This document shows positions 1 through 9,108 of a stretch of 64,000 nucleotides of DNA, one piece after another (within the stretch, counting starts at the first letter, position 1; each line of letters begins with the position of its first letter). Both the position numbers and the translations under genes were made by a program. The notes beneath the pieces were generated by a model. The model did no database searches and was not told the origin of the DNA. It worked only from the letters and a program-made list of their open reading frames with translations. Source of the DNA: Paramacrobiotus metropolitanus. Lineage: Eukaryota > Tardigrada > Eutardigrada > Parachela > Macrobiotidae. The DNA lies in contig NW_026570288.1 in the NCBI RefSeq assembly GCF_019649055.1, positions 558,001 through 622,000 of the forward strand. Reading direction: 5' to 3'.

Positions 1-681
1 AAATACCAGACGCATATCGTTTTGTAGAGAAAAATCAGCTCTGTTAAGCAGTATTTTTTATAGCGGGGTGGTTTTCATAGTTATCGTTTAAAATACATGT
101 AAAGTTAGTATTGCAAAACGTCCAGTGACGTGTCTATGCGCACTTCAAAGATGCCGCCCATCGCGCATCTGAGATACCGATCTTCTGCAGCGTATTGAGC
201 GCTGGCCTGCCTGTGCGACATCTACGTTAGCGGAAAATAATTTTTTATATTTGCTCTAGTTTTGAGTTCACAAAGAGCGTCAATGGATTGTTGATATTTT
301 TGCGTGCATTTAGCGTTCAAAATCATCAAAGTTATAATTTGCTAGTTTGTAGAACCAGAAACAAAAATTAAACCGAGTTGAGAAGTTCAATGCTCAGAAC
401 ATACAGCGTACCATATACCAGCTCCCACTGAATCCGGATATGATCTGCCGAGCTGATAACCACGCGATGCAGCATATCCGCGATCAGCGCGGCAGAAGAT
501 CGGTATCTCGGATGCGTGATGGGCGGCATCTTTGAAGAGCGCATAGACACGTCACTGGACGTTTTGCAATACTAACTTTACATGTATTTTAAACGATAAC
601 TATGAAAACCACCCCGCTATAAAAAATACTGCTTAACAGAGCTGATTTTTCTCTACAAAACGATATGCGTCTGGTATTTGT
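1..681. repeat. Foldback element with ~190-bp inverted arms
   Basis: The first ~190 bases return as their reverse complement in about 489-681. The outer ~145 bp match perfectly, and the inner part, towards the ~295-bp spacer, carries a few mismatches. No coding sequence is convincing in the spacer. This fits a foldback or MITE-like DNA element, or a recent inverted duplication. The left arm starts at the window edge, so it may be longer than seen and no target duplication can be checked. Confidence 0.85.
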
Positions 682-1088
682 GCGAATAACTCAACGGAAA
701 ATGTTAGCTTGTGAAATAATTTGGTGTAAAAACTAGTCTTTAACCCGGCAACGTCTGCTAGGTGGAAAAACCACCAGTAAAGTTCGCCAATTTTTAAAAC
801 GCCAGGACTACTGTTATTGCCTGGGTTACATAGGCATTAGATAGAGCAAAGATAACTCTTTGCACAGTGAATTTTAGTTTTTTGATTAAACACACCATAA
901 AAAACCTACATTGCTTAAAAAACACTGAAAAAATAACGTAAAGTTCTACGAAGTGTGTCTAAATCGGCTGTTATGATAAAAATTTGGGATTAATTTAGTG
1001 ATAACTTCATGTGAGTATCTCACAATTTCAGTATCACACAAAAGTCTGCAGCTCTTCTGTAAAAAACTGTGGATTTTCAAAAACAGCT

Positions 1089-1686
1089 GGTGGAATTTCC
1101 ACCGCTTGGGCATTGGCGTAGGACAATAGCATGCTGCCTGAACAGGCACAGTGACCAGAGCCGCACACTTCATATGATTCAGCCGTTGCACACTAGGAGA
1201 GTAGCCAAACATAACACTGTGAGCTAACAGATCAAAATGTCAAACAAATAAGGACATTTGAGTGCGTTTATAATAGCATAAATGGTAATAAAACATTTTT
1301 CTTATCATATCACAATGTTTCCATCGACTGCAATAGGTAAACAAACAATAAAATGACGTTGTGATCGAAGAAGCCAACCATAAATATGGCTGGCTGAGAT
1401 CAGTGTGGTGCACATGAACACTGGCGCAGCCCACCATGACCCTGTTGCAAACTAACCGGAAATCACAAATTTTTTTGATTGTAAATTCAACCATGAATCT
1501 TTTCATGATGAATTAAATTGCATAAGCTAACCATCGTAAACAGCTACCACAGCCAGGTTGATTCGAGTAGATTAAGTAGACACAAGGTTGTGTACAAGAG
1601 AATTTGTGTGGTGTCGCACCGGCAACCACCTTGCCCACACCGTACGTATTGTATAACGTCAATGCCCAAGCGGTGGAATTTCCACC
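1089..1686. repeat. 27-bp inverted-repeat pair, possible MITE
   Basis: Bases 1089-1115 and 1660-1686 are inverted copies of one 27-mer that itself contains GGTGGAATTTCCACC. They enclose ~540 bp of AT-rich sequence with no gene. A related GGTGGAAAAACCACC lies near 761. The arrangement suggests a small non-autonomous DNA element, but no target-site duplication was found. The rest of 682-1747 holds nothing recognisable. Confidence 0.5.
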
Positions 1687-1797
1687 TACCCTTCAAATTT
1701 TAAACTACCGCAGCAAAAATTTTGAAAAAAATAGCTTAAGTTCATTATGTCAGATATGACACAGAAGCAGAGAGCAAAAAGGGAGCAAATATCCCTC

Positions 1798-1818
1798 CTT
1801 TATTGAGAATCAATAAAG
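1798..1818. terminator. Palindromic, two-way poly(A) signal in LTR
   Basis: CTTTATTG, a 5-base loop, then CAATAAAG: an 8-bp perfect stem that puts AATAAA on both strands. The same structure is at 26498-26518 in the other LTR. In sense it gives the LTR poly(A) signal; the plus-strand copy could stop transcription entering from the host side. Confidence 0.7.
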
Positions 1819-2022
1819 CAACCAACAAAAACAACACAGAAAAACCAATGCGGAAAAGCTGTGGTGAAAGTGGCTGCCAGCGAGCTCGGTGAAAATCGTG
1901 ATAATGCCGCGGCATGCAGCAGCTGAATCACAGCTGGTACCGCAAAGCATGGAATCGCTCGTAAGCGCTGGGCCACACCTCCAAAGTGCTGAGCGAACGC
2001 TGATTGGTCAGCGTAGACAAAG

Positions 2023-2046
2023 TATACGCTGAGTTATCAGCGTATA
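2023..2046. promoter_or_regulatory. LTR palindrome (10-bp arms)
   Basis: TATACGCTGA and TCAGCGTATA flank a GTTA loop; the arms are perfect. A third CAGCGTA copy lies just upstream (2009-2015). The same structure is in the other LTR near 26723-26746. It could be a transcription-factor site cluster or an RNA hairpin in the transcribed LTR. Confidence 0.5.
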
Positions 2047-2135
2047 TGAGCGGCACGGATGGCGTGGCCATACGCGTGCGGGCGACAGAGCAAGCCACTA
2101 GAGGTGTCAACCAACTCGTGGAGCGGTCTCTGACA

Positions 2136-2150
2136 TGCCTCTGGGCGGGA
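2136..2150 (-). other. Conserved pre-LTR motif in the PPT position
   Basis: In sense, CCCGCCCAGAGGCA lies directly against the 3' LTR. The same motif abuts the 3' LTR of element 2 (62823-62837), and GGAGCTC lies a few bases upstream in both. This is where a polypurine tract is expected, but only AGAGG is purine-rich. Its conservation suggests it primes plus-strand synthesis. Confidence 0.55.
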
Positions 2151-2760
2151 GTGTGAGCTCCTGCGAACACCTTCCGACTCTGCCCCTGGCCAACCCGGTA
2201 GGGATGCCAGGATCCGATACCCGGTAGGGCCGGATGCCACTTTGTCTCTTGCCCGGTAGGGCCGCTGTATCCAGACCCGCGGTGCATGCACCGAACGGCC
2301 GACATCTGGAGGGCACTTTGTATGCTGGAGGTTCCAGTGTGGTGGTTGATGAGGCTTCTTCGGTCGATGAAGTAAAAAAATAAAGTTTATAAGGCTCATG
2401 TTAAACATCGAAATAAAAAGATCACAAAGTAAGATCATAAGTAAGAGATCCCAAAGCCAATTCCTTTGGTTAGTAGGCTAAATGAGAACATCAATTTCTT
2501 TGGTTAATAAGTCTAGAAAAACCAGGTCTGGTAAAAAACTAGACAAAAATACTTATTCCGACTAGGTGTACCACAGGGCAGATTCTGTCCACACGGGTCC
2601 TAGTCAACGGTCCGCTTAAATCCGGTAGGATTGGCCTGGTCTTGTGGATCTGGGGCGACGGTTCCCCGAGATGTCCACAGTGTCCAGTTTAGTAGTTCAG
2701 CGGTGAGTATGGAAGGCACTGTTGCTTCCGCAAGGACAGTTTTGTCCCCTTCCTAGTATG

Positions 2761-2788
2761 ATGGACCGGTCCCGTTGGGGTGGTCCAT
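2761..2788. repeat. Hairpin, ATGGACC arms, CCC-GTT-GGG core
   Basis: ATGGACC pairs with GGTCCAT around CCCGTTGGGG. Part of the dispersed hairpin set of element 1. Confidence 0.7.
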
Positions 2789-2841
2789 GAGAGGTCCATA
2801 GGTAAGGCCTCTGGGCAGGAGTGGTGCTCCTGTAGTGAAGT

Positions 2842-2865
2842 GGACCAAGCCCGGTTGGGCGGTCC
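2842..2865. repeat. Hairpin, GGACC arms, GCCC-GGTT-GGGC core
   Basis: GGACC and GGTCC flank a perfect inner stem GCCC/GGGC with loop GGTT. The inner core differs from the neighbouring copy but keeps pairing. Confidence 0.75.
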
Positions 2866-2925
2866 GGTGAGGCTTGTGGATGCCTCCGGGCGGGAGGTGT
2901 GCTCCCGCGATTCAAATGAATGCGA

Positions 2926-2951
2926 TAGACCGGTCCCGTTAGGGTGGTCTA
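2926..2951. repeat. Hairpin, TAGACC/GGTCTA arms
   Basis: Same core (CCC-GTTA-GGG) as the copy at 2998, but the outer arm is TAGACC/GGTCTA rather than TGGACC/GGTCCA. This is a two-sided, compensating difference. Confidence 0.75.
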
Positions 2952-2997
2952 CTTTGGCCAGGTTTGGCCCTGCATGCCGGTTTGGTCATGCCTGTAT

Positions 2998-3023
2998 TGG
3001 ACCGAACCCGTTGGGGTGGTCCA
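2998..3023. repeat. Hairpin, TGGACC/GGTCCA arms
   Basis: Core CCC-GTT-GGG inside TGGACC/GGTCCA arms. Very similar copies follow at about 3083 and 3267-3292. Confidence 0.75.
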
Positions 3024-3380
3024 TGCTCTGGCGGGAGTGGGATTCCTGTCGGATTCCTTCCAAGTGGCCAGGATGATGTGATGGACCAATCCCGTTTGGG
3101 TGGTCCTGGTTCGGCCCTGCATGCCGGTTTGGTCATGCGTCTCGGGCCAAAAAAGTTAAAGTTCGAGTGCACCCCGGTTGGGTCATGCATCTCGGGCCAA
3201 AAGTACGCCAAGTCCCATAGGGCCATAATGGGAAAATTTCTAAGTCCCATGACCGAAGTGGTGTGATGGACCAAACCCGGTAGGGCGGTCCAATCGCGGT
3301 CTCTGACATGCCTTGGGCGGGGCGTGTAGCTCCTGCGTGGCGGGGTGTATCTCTGGCTGTTGCGGGACTTGAAAGTCCTG

Positions 3381-3464
3381 CATGGCCGGCTTTGGCTCTC
3401 CGTTGTGGACTTAGTCGTTTTTCGGCGGGCCACACCGTTTGGCGGGCCAAAATGGACTTAGTCG
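3381..3464. repeat. 84-bp direct repeat, copy 1
   Basis: Nearly identical to 3605-3688, 224 bp away. Both contain GGCGGGCC units and a TTAGTCG motif that recur through 3400-3760. The open frames that run through this block simply translate the repeat. Confidence 0.75.
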
Positions 3465-3604
3465 TTTTTTCGACGGTCCACGGTGGGTGGCGGGCCATAA
3501 TGGTGCGCCAAGGTAATTGGCGGGCCAAAATGGGTTTGTTCGCTTTCTCAGTAGGCCACGCCGTTTGGCGGGCCGAAATGGACTTAGTCGCTTTGTCGGC
3601 GGTC

Positions 3605-3688
3605 CATGGCCGGCTTTGGCTCTCCGTTGTGGACTTAGTCGTTTTTCGGCGGGCCACACCGTTTGGCGGGCCAAAATAGACTTAGTGG
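3605..3688. repeat. 84-bp direct repeat, copy 2
   Basis: Second copy of the 3381-3464 unit with about one to three differences. Marks local duplication within the 3' non-coding region. Confidence 0.75.
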
Positions 3689-4000
3689 ATTTTTCATCGG
3701 TCCAAGGTAAATGGCGGGCCATCGTGGCGCGCCAAGGTAATTGGCGGGCCATAGTTGCAGATTCGTTGAATCTGGTCCATCTCAATGGCCGTGGGCCATG
3801 AGTTAGCTACCATGTCCGATAGGCGAATGGCAGATAACCATGTCAGATATGCTTTCCTAAGACCGTGGCCATAACAAAAATTAAGTGGCTCTGACGAAAA
3901 CATCAGGTTGGCCTGGCCAAACTCTAAAAATTAGGTTGTGGGCGCCGGTAGGCGTTTACCACGGAGTATCCGGTCTGCTGACTAGGAAAGTCTTCATTTG

Positions 4001-4135
4001 GCCTCTGGGCGGTGAGTCCTTTGGTTTTGCCTCTGGGCGGTTGGTGGTAGAATCTTTGATTTTGCCTCTGGGCGGTGGACGCTTTGGTTTTGCCTCTGGG
4101 CGGTCCTCTGGGCCTCTGCCCTTATCTCTGGGCGG
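4001..4135. repeat. Cluster of GCCTCTGGGCGG motifs
   Basis: Six copies or near copies at about 4001, 4029, 4064, 4092, 4104 and 4125, spaced 12-35 bp. Each is a mini-hairpin (GCC-TCTG-GGC). The reverse complement, GCCCAGAGGC, is also the core of the motif that abuts the 3' LTR in both elements. Confidence 0.65.
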
Positions 4136-4564
4136 TGCATGCAATGGTGGGCGTACCACAAATTCTATGTGGCTCCCATAACTCACTTGTCCCAGTTGCT
4201 TAGTAGGGCAACTAGACTCGTGAGCCGCATATGGCCGTTAGACACATAGCGGGCCTGGTCCAAACTCTATGGGCCAGGACTTGTCCATGGATTACCGCAA
4301 ACTCTATGCGGGCCAGGACTGATCCACCGGGTTACCGCAACTTCTATGCGGGCCGTCGCCGCCTTTTGGGCGCTGGATCTTTTCCATGCCGGGGAACATA
4401 GCTCGCGCCAAGTTCGGTCCGGTGGACTCCGTCGGATGGTCTGGGATGGCCAGGCCAAGTTCATGGTCCCAACCGCTAAGCCAGAGCCAATCCGGGGAAT
4501 CCGATTAAGGTCCAGGGATTTTGGTTCAGTAGGGTTGACGTTACATGGCCGTAAGCCACGTTTA

Positions 4565-5356
4565 TTAGGCAAAGGTAACTACCGTTGGATTGTACCCATG
4601 GTGGTGGTCAAGTCCGGTTAAGGCCAATGTCGGTCCCGGTTCAGGGCCGACATGCAGGAATAGCCGTTGGCCTATTCCTGCGCGTCTCCTTGGTCCTGAC
4701 GATCGCCGGTCCCATCTGGGTTCAGTGGGTCGACGACGGTTTCTTCGTATTCCGCCATTTCCTGCTCGGTCGTGTTTTTGTTGACCGGAGGCGCTGACCG
4801 GCTGAGCTTCTTGGTTGGCCGAGGACTGGTGCTGCGTAGACAATGCCGCCGGACGCTGGGAGCGAAACTTCGTTGGAAGCTTTCGCGCTGCCGTTCGGTT
4901 GACGAACGACTCGGCTGCGTCATCATGGTCCTTCGGCTCGCGGTACAGGTAGTCGTTGGCGCGGCGTTTGAAAGTATTCAGCGCGCTCTGTATTTTGACT
5001 CCTGCCTCAATCTCATGGATCTGATTTCCGAGCAGGGCCACCTGGGTGAGAAGTTGAGGGATGATCTTCCCCTGCCGGTAGGCAGTTTCAAGTTCCCAGT
5101 GGCTCCGCAGATGGCCAAGTCTGGCCGCAAAGATACGGATAACCGTACCGTTCCAAGTATACGCATAAGTACCCGTTGGGGCCTCTGCGTAGTTTTCCGG
5201 TCTGCGCGGGATTCGCATTGCGGCCCGTGCTGCTGTGACCAGGAAACTGGCGTTCGCGTCCGGTAGGACGAACTGAGCCAGGTATTTGACGACGTCCAAC
5301 TGGTCATCACGAATGTGCAGTTGGCACAAGTCATTCCAGTCCGACGTGTGATGGGC
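4565..5356 (-). CDS. Second accessory protein of element 1, C-terminal part (frame-broken)
   Basis: The reading frame opens after a TGA at 5357-5359 and overlaps the end of the N-terminal part. It encodes a segment with AQFVLPDANASFLVTAARAA, which aligns with AQFVITDAHPAFVITAARAA in element 2 (58001-59761), followed by IFAARLG and a basic, polar tail. In element 2 both halves lie in one frame, so here the frame changes somewhere between about 5357 and 5330. No membrane segment and no known fold recognised. Function unknown. Confidence 0.6.
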   Translation of the reverse strand, partial: AHHTSDWNDLCQLHIRDDQLDVVKYLAQFVLPDANASFLVTAARAAMRIPRRPENYAEAPTGTYAYTWNGTVIRIFAARLGHLRSHWELETAYRQGKIIPQLLTQVALLGNQIHEIEAGVKIQSALNTFKRRANDYLYREPKDHDDAAESFVNRTAARKLPTKFRSQRPAALSTQHQSSANQEAQPVSASGQQKHDRAGNGGIRRNRRRPTEPRWDRRSSGPRRRAGIGQRLFLHVGPEPGPTLALTGLDHHHGYNPTVVTFA

Positions 5357-6621
5357 TCACCCAAAAGGTTGACATCCGCAGCGCACGATAGTGCGTTACC
5401 GCGGACGATCGGGTAGCCTTCACGGTTGGCGATGTGCTCGTCCATGTTGAAGGTGTGGGGCCAGTCCTTTCGCTGGAACTCCGTTTCACGTCCAGACGAC
5501 CTGACAAAGTTTTGCAGGTCCTGGACGATGGCGTCAATCTGGGCCCATTTGGTCCGTGGATACGGAATGGCCTTCATAATGTAATCCGTCACCTCCCGAT
5601 GGGGACGTGGCCGGATGTTGACGCCTTGGTCTGCGGCGTACTTGTAAGGATCGAAGTCCGCCGTAGTGGTGCTGACGTCAGATCGGGCCGGTGGGTCCGA
5701 TGACGGCGGTGCGGGATCCGTGTCCATCGGGACATGGATACTGATGTTCTGGGCCACTGAGCTAACAGTTCGCTCCGGCCGCTTATTGGTGCTGGAAACA
5801 ACCAGGCTACCGTCCTCGTTCCGTTTTCCGGGCGAAGTCCGCGTTTGCGACTGGCGCTCCTGGGGACGGCCACGGCTCGATTGGCCAATCTGGTCCTGGT
5901 TGCGGTTCTCGATGTAATGGCGCAAGTCATCTGGCTGCCGCGGTAGCGGTACCAATGGCGCTGGCGCGTGCTGTTGAGCACGGGCCGGGTCATACTGGCC
6001 TTTTAAGGCATCCAAAAGTCCGCCTTGCATCAGCTGTTTGGCCACGAGGTCCACCATCTGGCTATTGATGGTGGCCATGAACTGGTCATAAGTCGCCGAA
6101 GTTGACACCTCGTGCCCGTGGGGCCGAGTGCCCGGCGATGGCCGGCGCTGTTCGGACTGGTCATGAGTTTTCGGGACGGCCGTTTGGCCGCGCCCTGATG
6201 AGCGGTCAGAACCCGTGTTACGGGCCCGCATGCGGTCAAAGTCGCGTTCTGCCTTCTTATCCAAAGCCGTTTGGCTAAGGATTGGTGGTTGAGTTCCTGC
6301 GCTGCTCCAGCCGGGTTGTCTGTCGCCGCTACGGTGAATATAGAGATCGTGGATCTCTATCTGTTCATGATCCCTCAGTAGGGGGATCAGGTGGCGTCCA
6401 TCGCGGCTGGTCATGTGGCAGTACGCATCGAAGTTGCCTCTCACTACTTCCAGGTAGAAGCAGTAGGCTCTTTCCGCTTCGTCACGGAACCCGGGTCGCA
6501 AGTGGTATGCGCAGGGGAAATACTCCCGTCGGGAGTTTTCCCTCCGGCCAGACACGTCCAAACTGTTGCGTCTGCAGTCCGCGCATCCCGAGTCGTACTT
6601 CTGCTGTGGAGTCAGTCCCAT
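4978..6621 (-). CDS. Second accessory protein of element 1 (P2), N-terminal part
   Basis: 547 codons starting at ATG 6621, three bases after a splice acceptor. Residues ~13-40 have CADC followed by CAYH, a possible zinc site matched by CxxC...CxxC in element 2. Next comes a segment shared with element 2 (VVRGN..AY, LR..EQ, GW...PP), a long Pro/Gln/Arg-rich linker, and a conserved block with DYIM, FNM and GNAL. The last ~100 residues, beyond about GEPITRRTG, are probably out of frame because the conserved continuation is in another frame (4565-5356). No signal peptide or membrane segment, so it is not an Env. Function unknown. Confidence 0.65.
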   Translation of the reverse strand: MGLTPQQKYDSGCADCRRNSLDVSGRRENSRREYFPCAYHLRPGFRDEAERAYCFYLEVVRGNFDAYCHMTSRDGRHLIPLLRDHEQIEIHDLYIHRSGDRQPGWSSAGTQPPILSQTALDKKAERDFDRMRARNTGSDRSSGRGQTAVPKTHDQSEQRRPSPGTRPHGHEVSTSATYDQFMATINSQMVDLVAKQLMQGGLLDALKGQYDPARAQQHAPAPLVPLPRQPDDLRHYIENRNQDQIGQSSRGRPQERQSQTRTSPGKRNEDGSLVVSSTNKRPERTVSSVAQNISIHVPMDTDPAPPSSDPPARSDVSTTTADFDPYKYAADQGVNIRPRPHREVTDYIMKAIPYPRTKWAQIDAIVQDLQNFVRSSGRETEFQRKDWPHTFNMDEHIANREGYPIVRGNALSCAADVNLLGEPITRRTGMTCANCTFVMTSWTSSNTWLSSSYRTRTPVSWSQQHGPQCESRADRKTTQRPQRVLMRILGTVRLSVSLRPDLAICGATGNLKLPTGRGRSSLNFSPRWPCSEIRSMRLRQESKYRAR

Positions 6622-6650
6622 TCTCTGCGGTAACAGAAATGAAACATGCA
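6622..6650 (-). promoter_or_regulatory. Splice acceptor for P2 of element 1
   Basis: In sense, a pyrimidine-rich run TTTCATTTCTGTTACCGCAG ends at 6625, followed by AGAATGGG with the P2 start. The exon begins in phase 0 with the ORF. The equivalent place in element 2 also has a strong acceptor (57587). This predicts a spliced subgenomic RNA. Confidence 0.6.
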
Positions 6651-6767
6651 GAATACTGATGAAGTCCGGTAGGGCTGGTCCCTATGATTATTACGCCCTA
6701 TGATTTTACGTCCCTATGAATTTTACAACCCGTCCCCCCCTATGCCCTATGCAAGTTCTATGCCGGG

Positions 6768-8060
6768 TCACTGGTGGTAGGACTTTCGCTTCTGCTTCTT
6801 TTTGGTGGAAGCCAAGGTGGGTGCATCAGCGGGACGAGGGCCATAGCGGTCAGGTGGGTCTTGCCGCATACGGTAGCGCTGCTGGGCCTCTGGCTCATCG
6901 ACCGTTTGGTCGAGCCAGCCTTCACGCAGCATCTTTTTGACGACGTATCTAACGTCTTCGAAGATGGGGAATAGGCCTATGTCCCGGCCATCGCCAGAGG
7001 CGTATTCCGTCCCGTCGATCAGCTGTGGATGATGCGCCATGTAGTATAACTGGTAACGGCCCAACAGTTGGTTGGCGATTTCTCCGCGAGTGAGGCCAAG
7101 GGGGTACGGTGTGGTAGTCAGTACAGAGAGAACAGCGTTACGCCATTCCCAGTATCCTTGAGGAGCCGCATCCCGTCGTTCCGGTGGGAACGTGTAAAAG
7201 ATTTCGCCGTTGGGCGTATGGGTCCGCAGGATAACACCCTCGTTGTACGCCATTTGGACGTACTGCCTCACTTTGGACTTGGATAGCCATTGGCCTTCCC
7301 ATCGTTCGATGAGCTGATAAGCCAAGTCGCCGGTGGCGTAAGTTATGCCCGTTTGGGACAACGCCTGTAAGGCGGCTTTGACATAGGACCATCCTTTGTC
7401 CGTGCTGGCAATCTTCATCTTCTTGGATGGATCTCCACCTGGCCACTTCCTGGCTGTGGTCGATCGCGGTGGCGAGACGTAGCTAATGCGTGGCTTCTCT
7501 GGGCATGGTTCTGGTAAGGTATGGCGGGTTTCGCCAGAGTCCGATTCTGGGGACAATGTGTCCCTCACGTGTCGGACGACCGAGTCAGGCGGTGCCGCAC
7601 TTTGGTCGCTGGGTCCTGCGTCTTCTGCACTGCCTGAGCCCTGGTCCTCCATGCTCTGGTCACCGGTAGGTGCCTGATTTTCATCGCCTGGAGGTATTTC
7701 CATGTCCGGTGGGACATTGATGGATAGTTTACCGGGGCCTTGGTCATCGTCGTCCAAATCATCTGAATCGGACTTCTGGGATGGCATGTCCTGGTCCTCC
7801 TGATCCTTCTTTTCTTCTTCCGACTCTGAGTCCTCCGGTCGGGAGTCCTCGGAATCCGAGTCATCAGGTGGCGGGGTTGGCGATTTCTTACCACGCTTTC
7901 TTGGTCGTAGTCTTTCGACTTCTGGCTGAGGAGGCTGACAGGACCGGTGAGGGAGGCCGGGACCGGCCTGCTGCGTTAGGCAGCGACACGGTGTCCCGCG
8001 GCGAAGGCCGTTGGCCTGGCGCACGCATCTGTGCCTCCTGCTGTTCCTTTCGGACAGCAT
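6768..8060 (-). CDS. Accessory polyprotein (P1) of element 1, C-terminal part with winged-helix-like domain
   Basis: 430 codons. The first ~45 codons are likely out of frame; real coding appears from about 7930 with a Lys/Pro start and a very acidic Asp/Ser/Glu linker. The last ~200 residues (GWSYVKAALQAL...TRGEIANQLL) align with the C-terminus of the 52745-57358 ORF in element 2. The pattern of short helices followed by RTHxPNGEIFYTF looks like a winged helix, and a second similar helical unit follows. That is inference from pattern only. It is joined to the preceding segment by a frame change near 7900-7930. Function unknown; DNA or protein binding is possible. Confidence 0.65.
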   Translation of the reverse strand: MLSERNSRRHRCVRQANGLRRGTPCRCLTQQAGPGLPHRSCQPPQPEVERLRPRKRGKKSPTPPPDDSDSEDSRPEDSESEEEKKDQEDQDMPSQKSDSDDLDDDDQGPGKLSINVPPDMEIPPGDENQAPTGDQSMEDQGSGSAEDAGPSDQSAAPPDSVVRHVRDTLSPESDSGETRHTLPEPCPEKPRISYVSPPRSTTARKWPGGDPSKKMKIASTDKGWSYVKAALQALSQTGITYATGDLAYQLIERWEGQWLSKSKVRQYVQMAYNEGVILRTHTPNGEIFYTFPPERRDAAPQGYWEWRNAVLSVLTTTPYPLGLTRGEIANQLLGRYQLYYMAHHPQLIDGTEYASGDGRDIGLFPIFEDVRYVVKKMLREGWLDQTVDEPEAQQRYRMRQDPPDRYGPRPADAPTLASTKKKQKRKSYHQ

Positions 8061-9108
8061 TTTCTCTTCGGGTGACCGATGGCCTTGGAGGCATTTCCTT
8101 CGGCAAGTTCTTTGAGCCTGGCAGTTTGGCCAGTTGGGTTATATTGTATGCCTCCTTGGCTCTGCCCTTGAGGTCTTTGGCCACTGCTCCTACCGCTTTC
8201 CGTCTGTGCGGATCCCATCTCGTGCCGACATCGTGCGACACATACAGGCCTCGTTGGGTCTTCTGGGGGATAAATCCCGGGACGGTGAAGCGTAATGGTT
8301 CGGCGCGGTAGGCATTGGTGGTTTCCAGGACGCGATCCCTGACCAGTGCTAGACATTCGTTTACTAGCTGGTCACTAAGTTTCCACAGATCCATGGTTCC
8401 CTCGTAGTAAAGGGCGTTGATCGTCCTGGCTATGTCCATCAAAGGGGATCCTCTGGGGTCATGTAAGTACCCGATGGCGCGGCAGATCTGTTGGAAGTAG
8501 TTGTCCCTGCTGCGCGAAAGTCCTTGTGGTCGGTGGGCCACATGGATTTCTGCCATGCTGGTCCAATCACGGTGTGTGCGGACCAGTAGGCCTAAGTCAA
8601 GAATGCGAGTAACTATCCGCCGCATAAAGGGTGCCGTCAGTGTGCGGTCCGCGAGCGGGAGTCCTCTAAATTCCTCGCCGAGTGCCATACGGGCGCGTAA
8701 AACGCTGACGAGACACTGGTATAGGTCTCTGCCCGTTTCTCTTCTCATTATTCTGGCGGCTGCCACCCATTGTAACACATACGGACCCGTTGGGATCTCG
8801 ATATGTGTGGCCTCCGGTCCAGGGTCTGGCAATTCGGCTTCGTCGTCCCAAGGTGATGGGAGCAAGACTTCCTCCGAAGGCGTTTCTCGCTCGGGTAGTG
8901 GTTCGAAGTCTTCATCTGTGTATCCTTCCGGTAGAGGAGGTTTTGGCCTTGGTTGTGCCAAGGGTTGTGATGGCCCTGGTTTGTCCGGACTGTCCGATAG
9001 GACCTGGACATCTTCGTCGCCAGACAGCCGTTTTTCAAGCTGGGCGATTTTGGCCTCACGACTTTTCTTGGCCTTGGCCTCTTCTTTCTTCTGGCGGTTC
9101 CTTCGGCC
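7888..9108 (-). CDS. Accessory polyprotein (P1) of element 1, middle part
   Basis: The frame opens after a TGA at 9109-9111. It starts with a charged helical stretch (KKEEAKAKKSREAKIAQLEK), then a ~170-residue globular domain with ICRAIGYLHDPRGSPLMDIAR and RFTVPGFIP. The same motifs (IARCIGYIRNPRGSNLVQIAR, RYTVPGFIP) are in element 2. I know no family with these signatures. It overlaps the previous frame by about 360 bp, and conservation shows this frame is the coded one there. It ends at TAA 7888 where the next frame takes over. Confidence 0.7.
   Translation of the reverse strand, partial: GRRNRQKKEEAKAKKSREAKIAQLEKRLSGDEDVQVLSDSPDKPGPSQPLAQPRPKPPLPEGYTDEDFEPLPERETPSEEVLLPSPWDDEAELPDPGPEATHIEIPTGPYVLQWVAAARIMRRETGRDLYQCLVSVLRARMALGEEFRGLPLADRTLTAPFMRRIVTRILDLGLLVRTHRDWTSMAEIHVAHRPQGLSRSRDNYFQQICRAIGYLHDPRGSPLMDIARTINALYYEGTMDLWKLSDQLVNECLALVRDRVLETTNAYRAEPLRFTVPGFIPQKTQRGLYVSHDVGTRWDPHRRKAVGAVAKDLKGRAKEAYNITQLAKLPGSKNLPKEMPPRPSVTRRENAVRKEQQEAQMRAPGQRPSPRDTVSLPNAAGRSRPPSPVLSASSARSRKTTTKKAW

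Larger units (their letters stand above)
1748..2135 (-). repeat. 3' LTR of element 1
   Basis: 388-bp copy matching 26449-26835 with about three substitutions and two small indels. In sense it starts TGTCAGAGACC and ends TCTGACA, so it has TG...CA ends with a 5-bp terminal inversion. It contains a poly(A)-signal palindrome (1798-1818) and a 10-bp-stem palindrome (2023-2046). The CCAAT-type ATTGG near 2003 may be a promoter element. Confidence 0.95.
2136..4564 (-). other. Long hairpin-rich 3' non-coding region of element 1
   Basis: About 2.4 kb between the last accessory ORF and the 3' LTR with no credible gene; the open frames here are translations of repeats. It is filled with small inverted repeats whose outer arms read GGACC...GGTCC or close variants, and whose inner core is CCC-GTT-GGG on the plus strand. 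It also holds direct repeats (3381-3464 and 3605-3688) and a cluster of GCCTCTGGGC copies (4001-4135). Confidence 0.75.

Noticed and set aside
3133-3785. Open frames with repeated ARQ.WPAEK-type peptides on the minus strand
   Set aside because: They translate the GGCGGGCC/TTAGTCG repeats in the 3' non-coding region; no counterpart in element 2.
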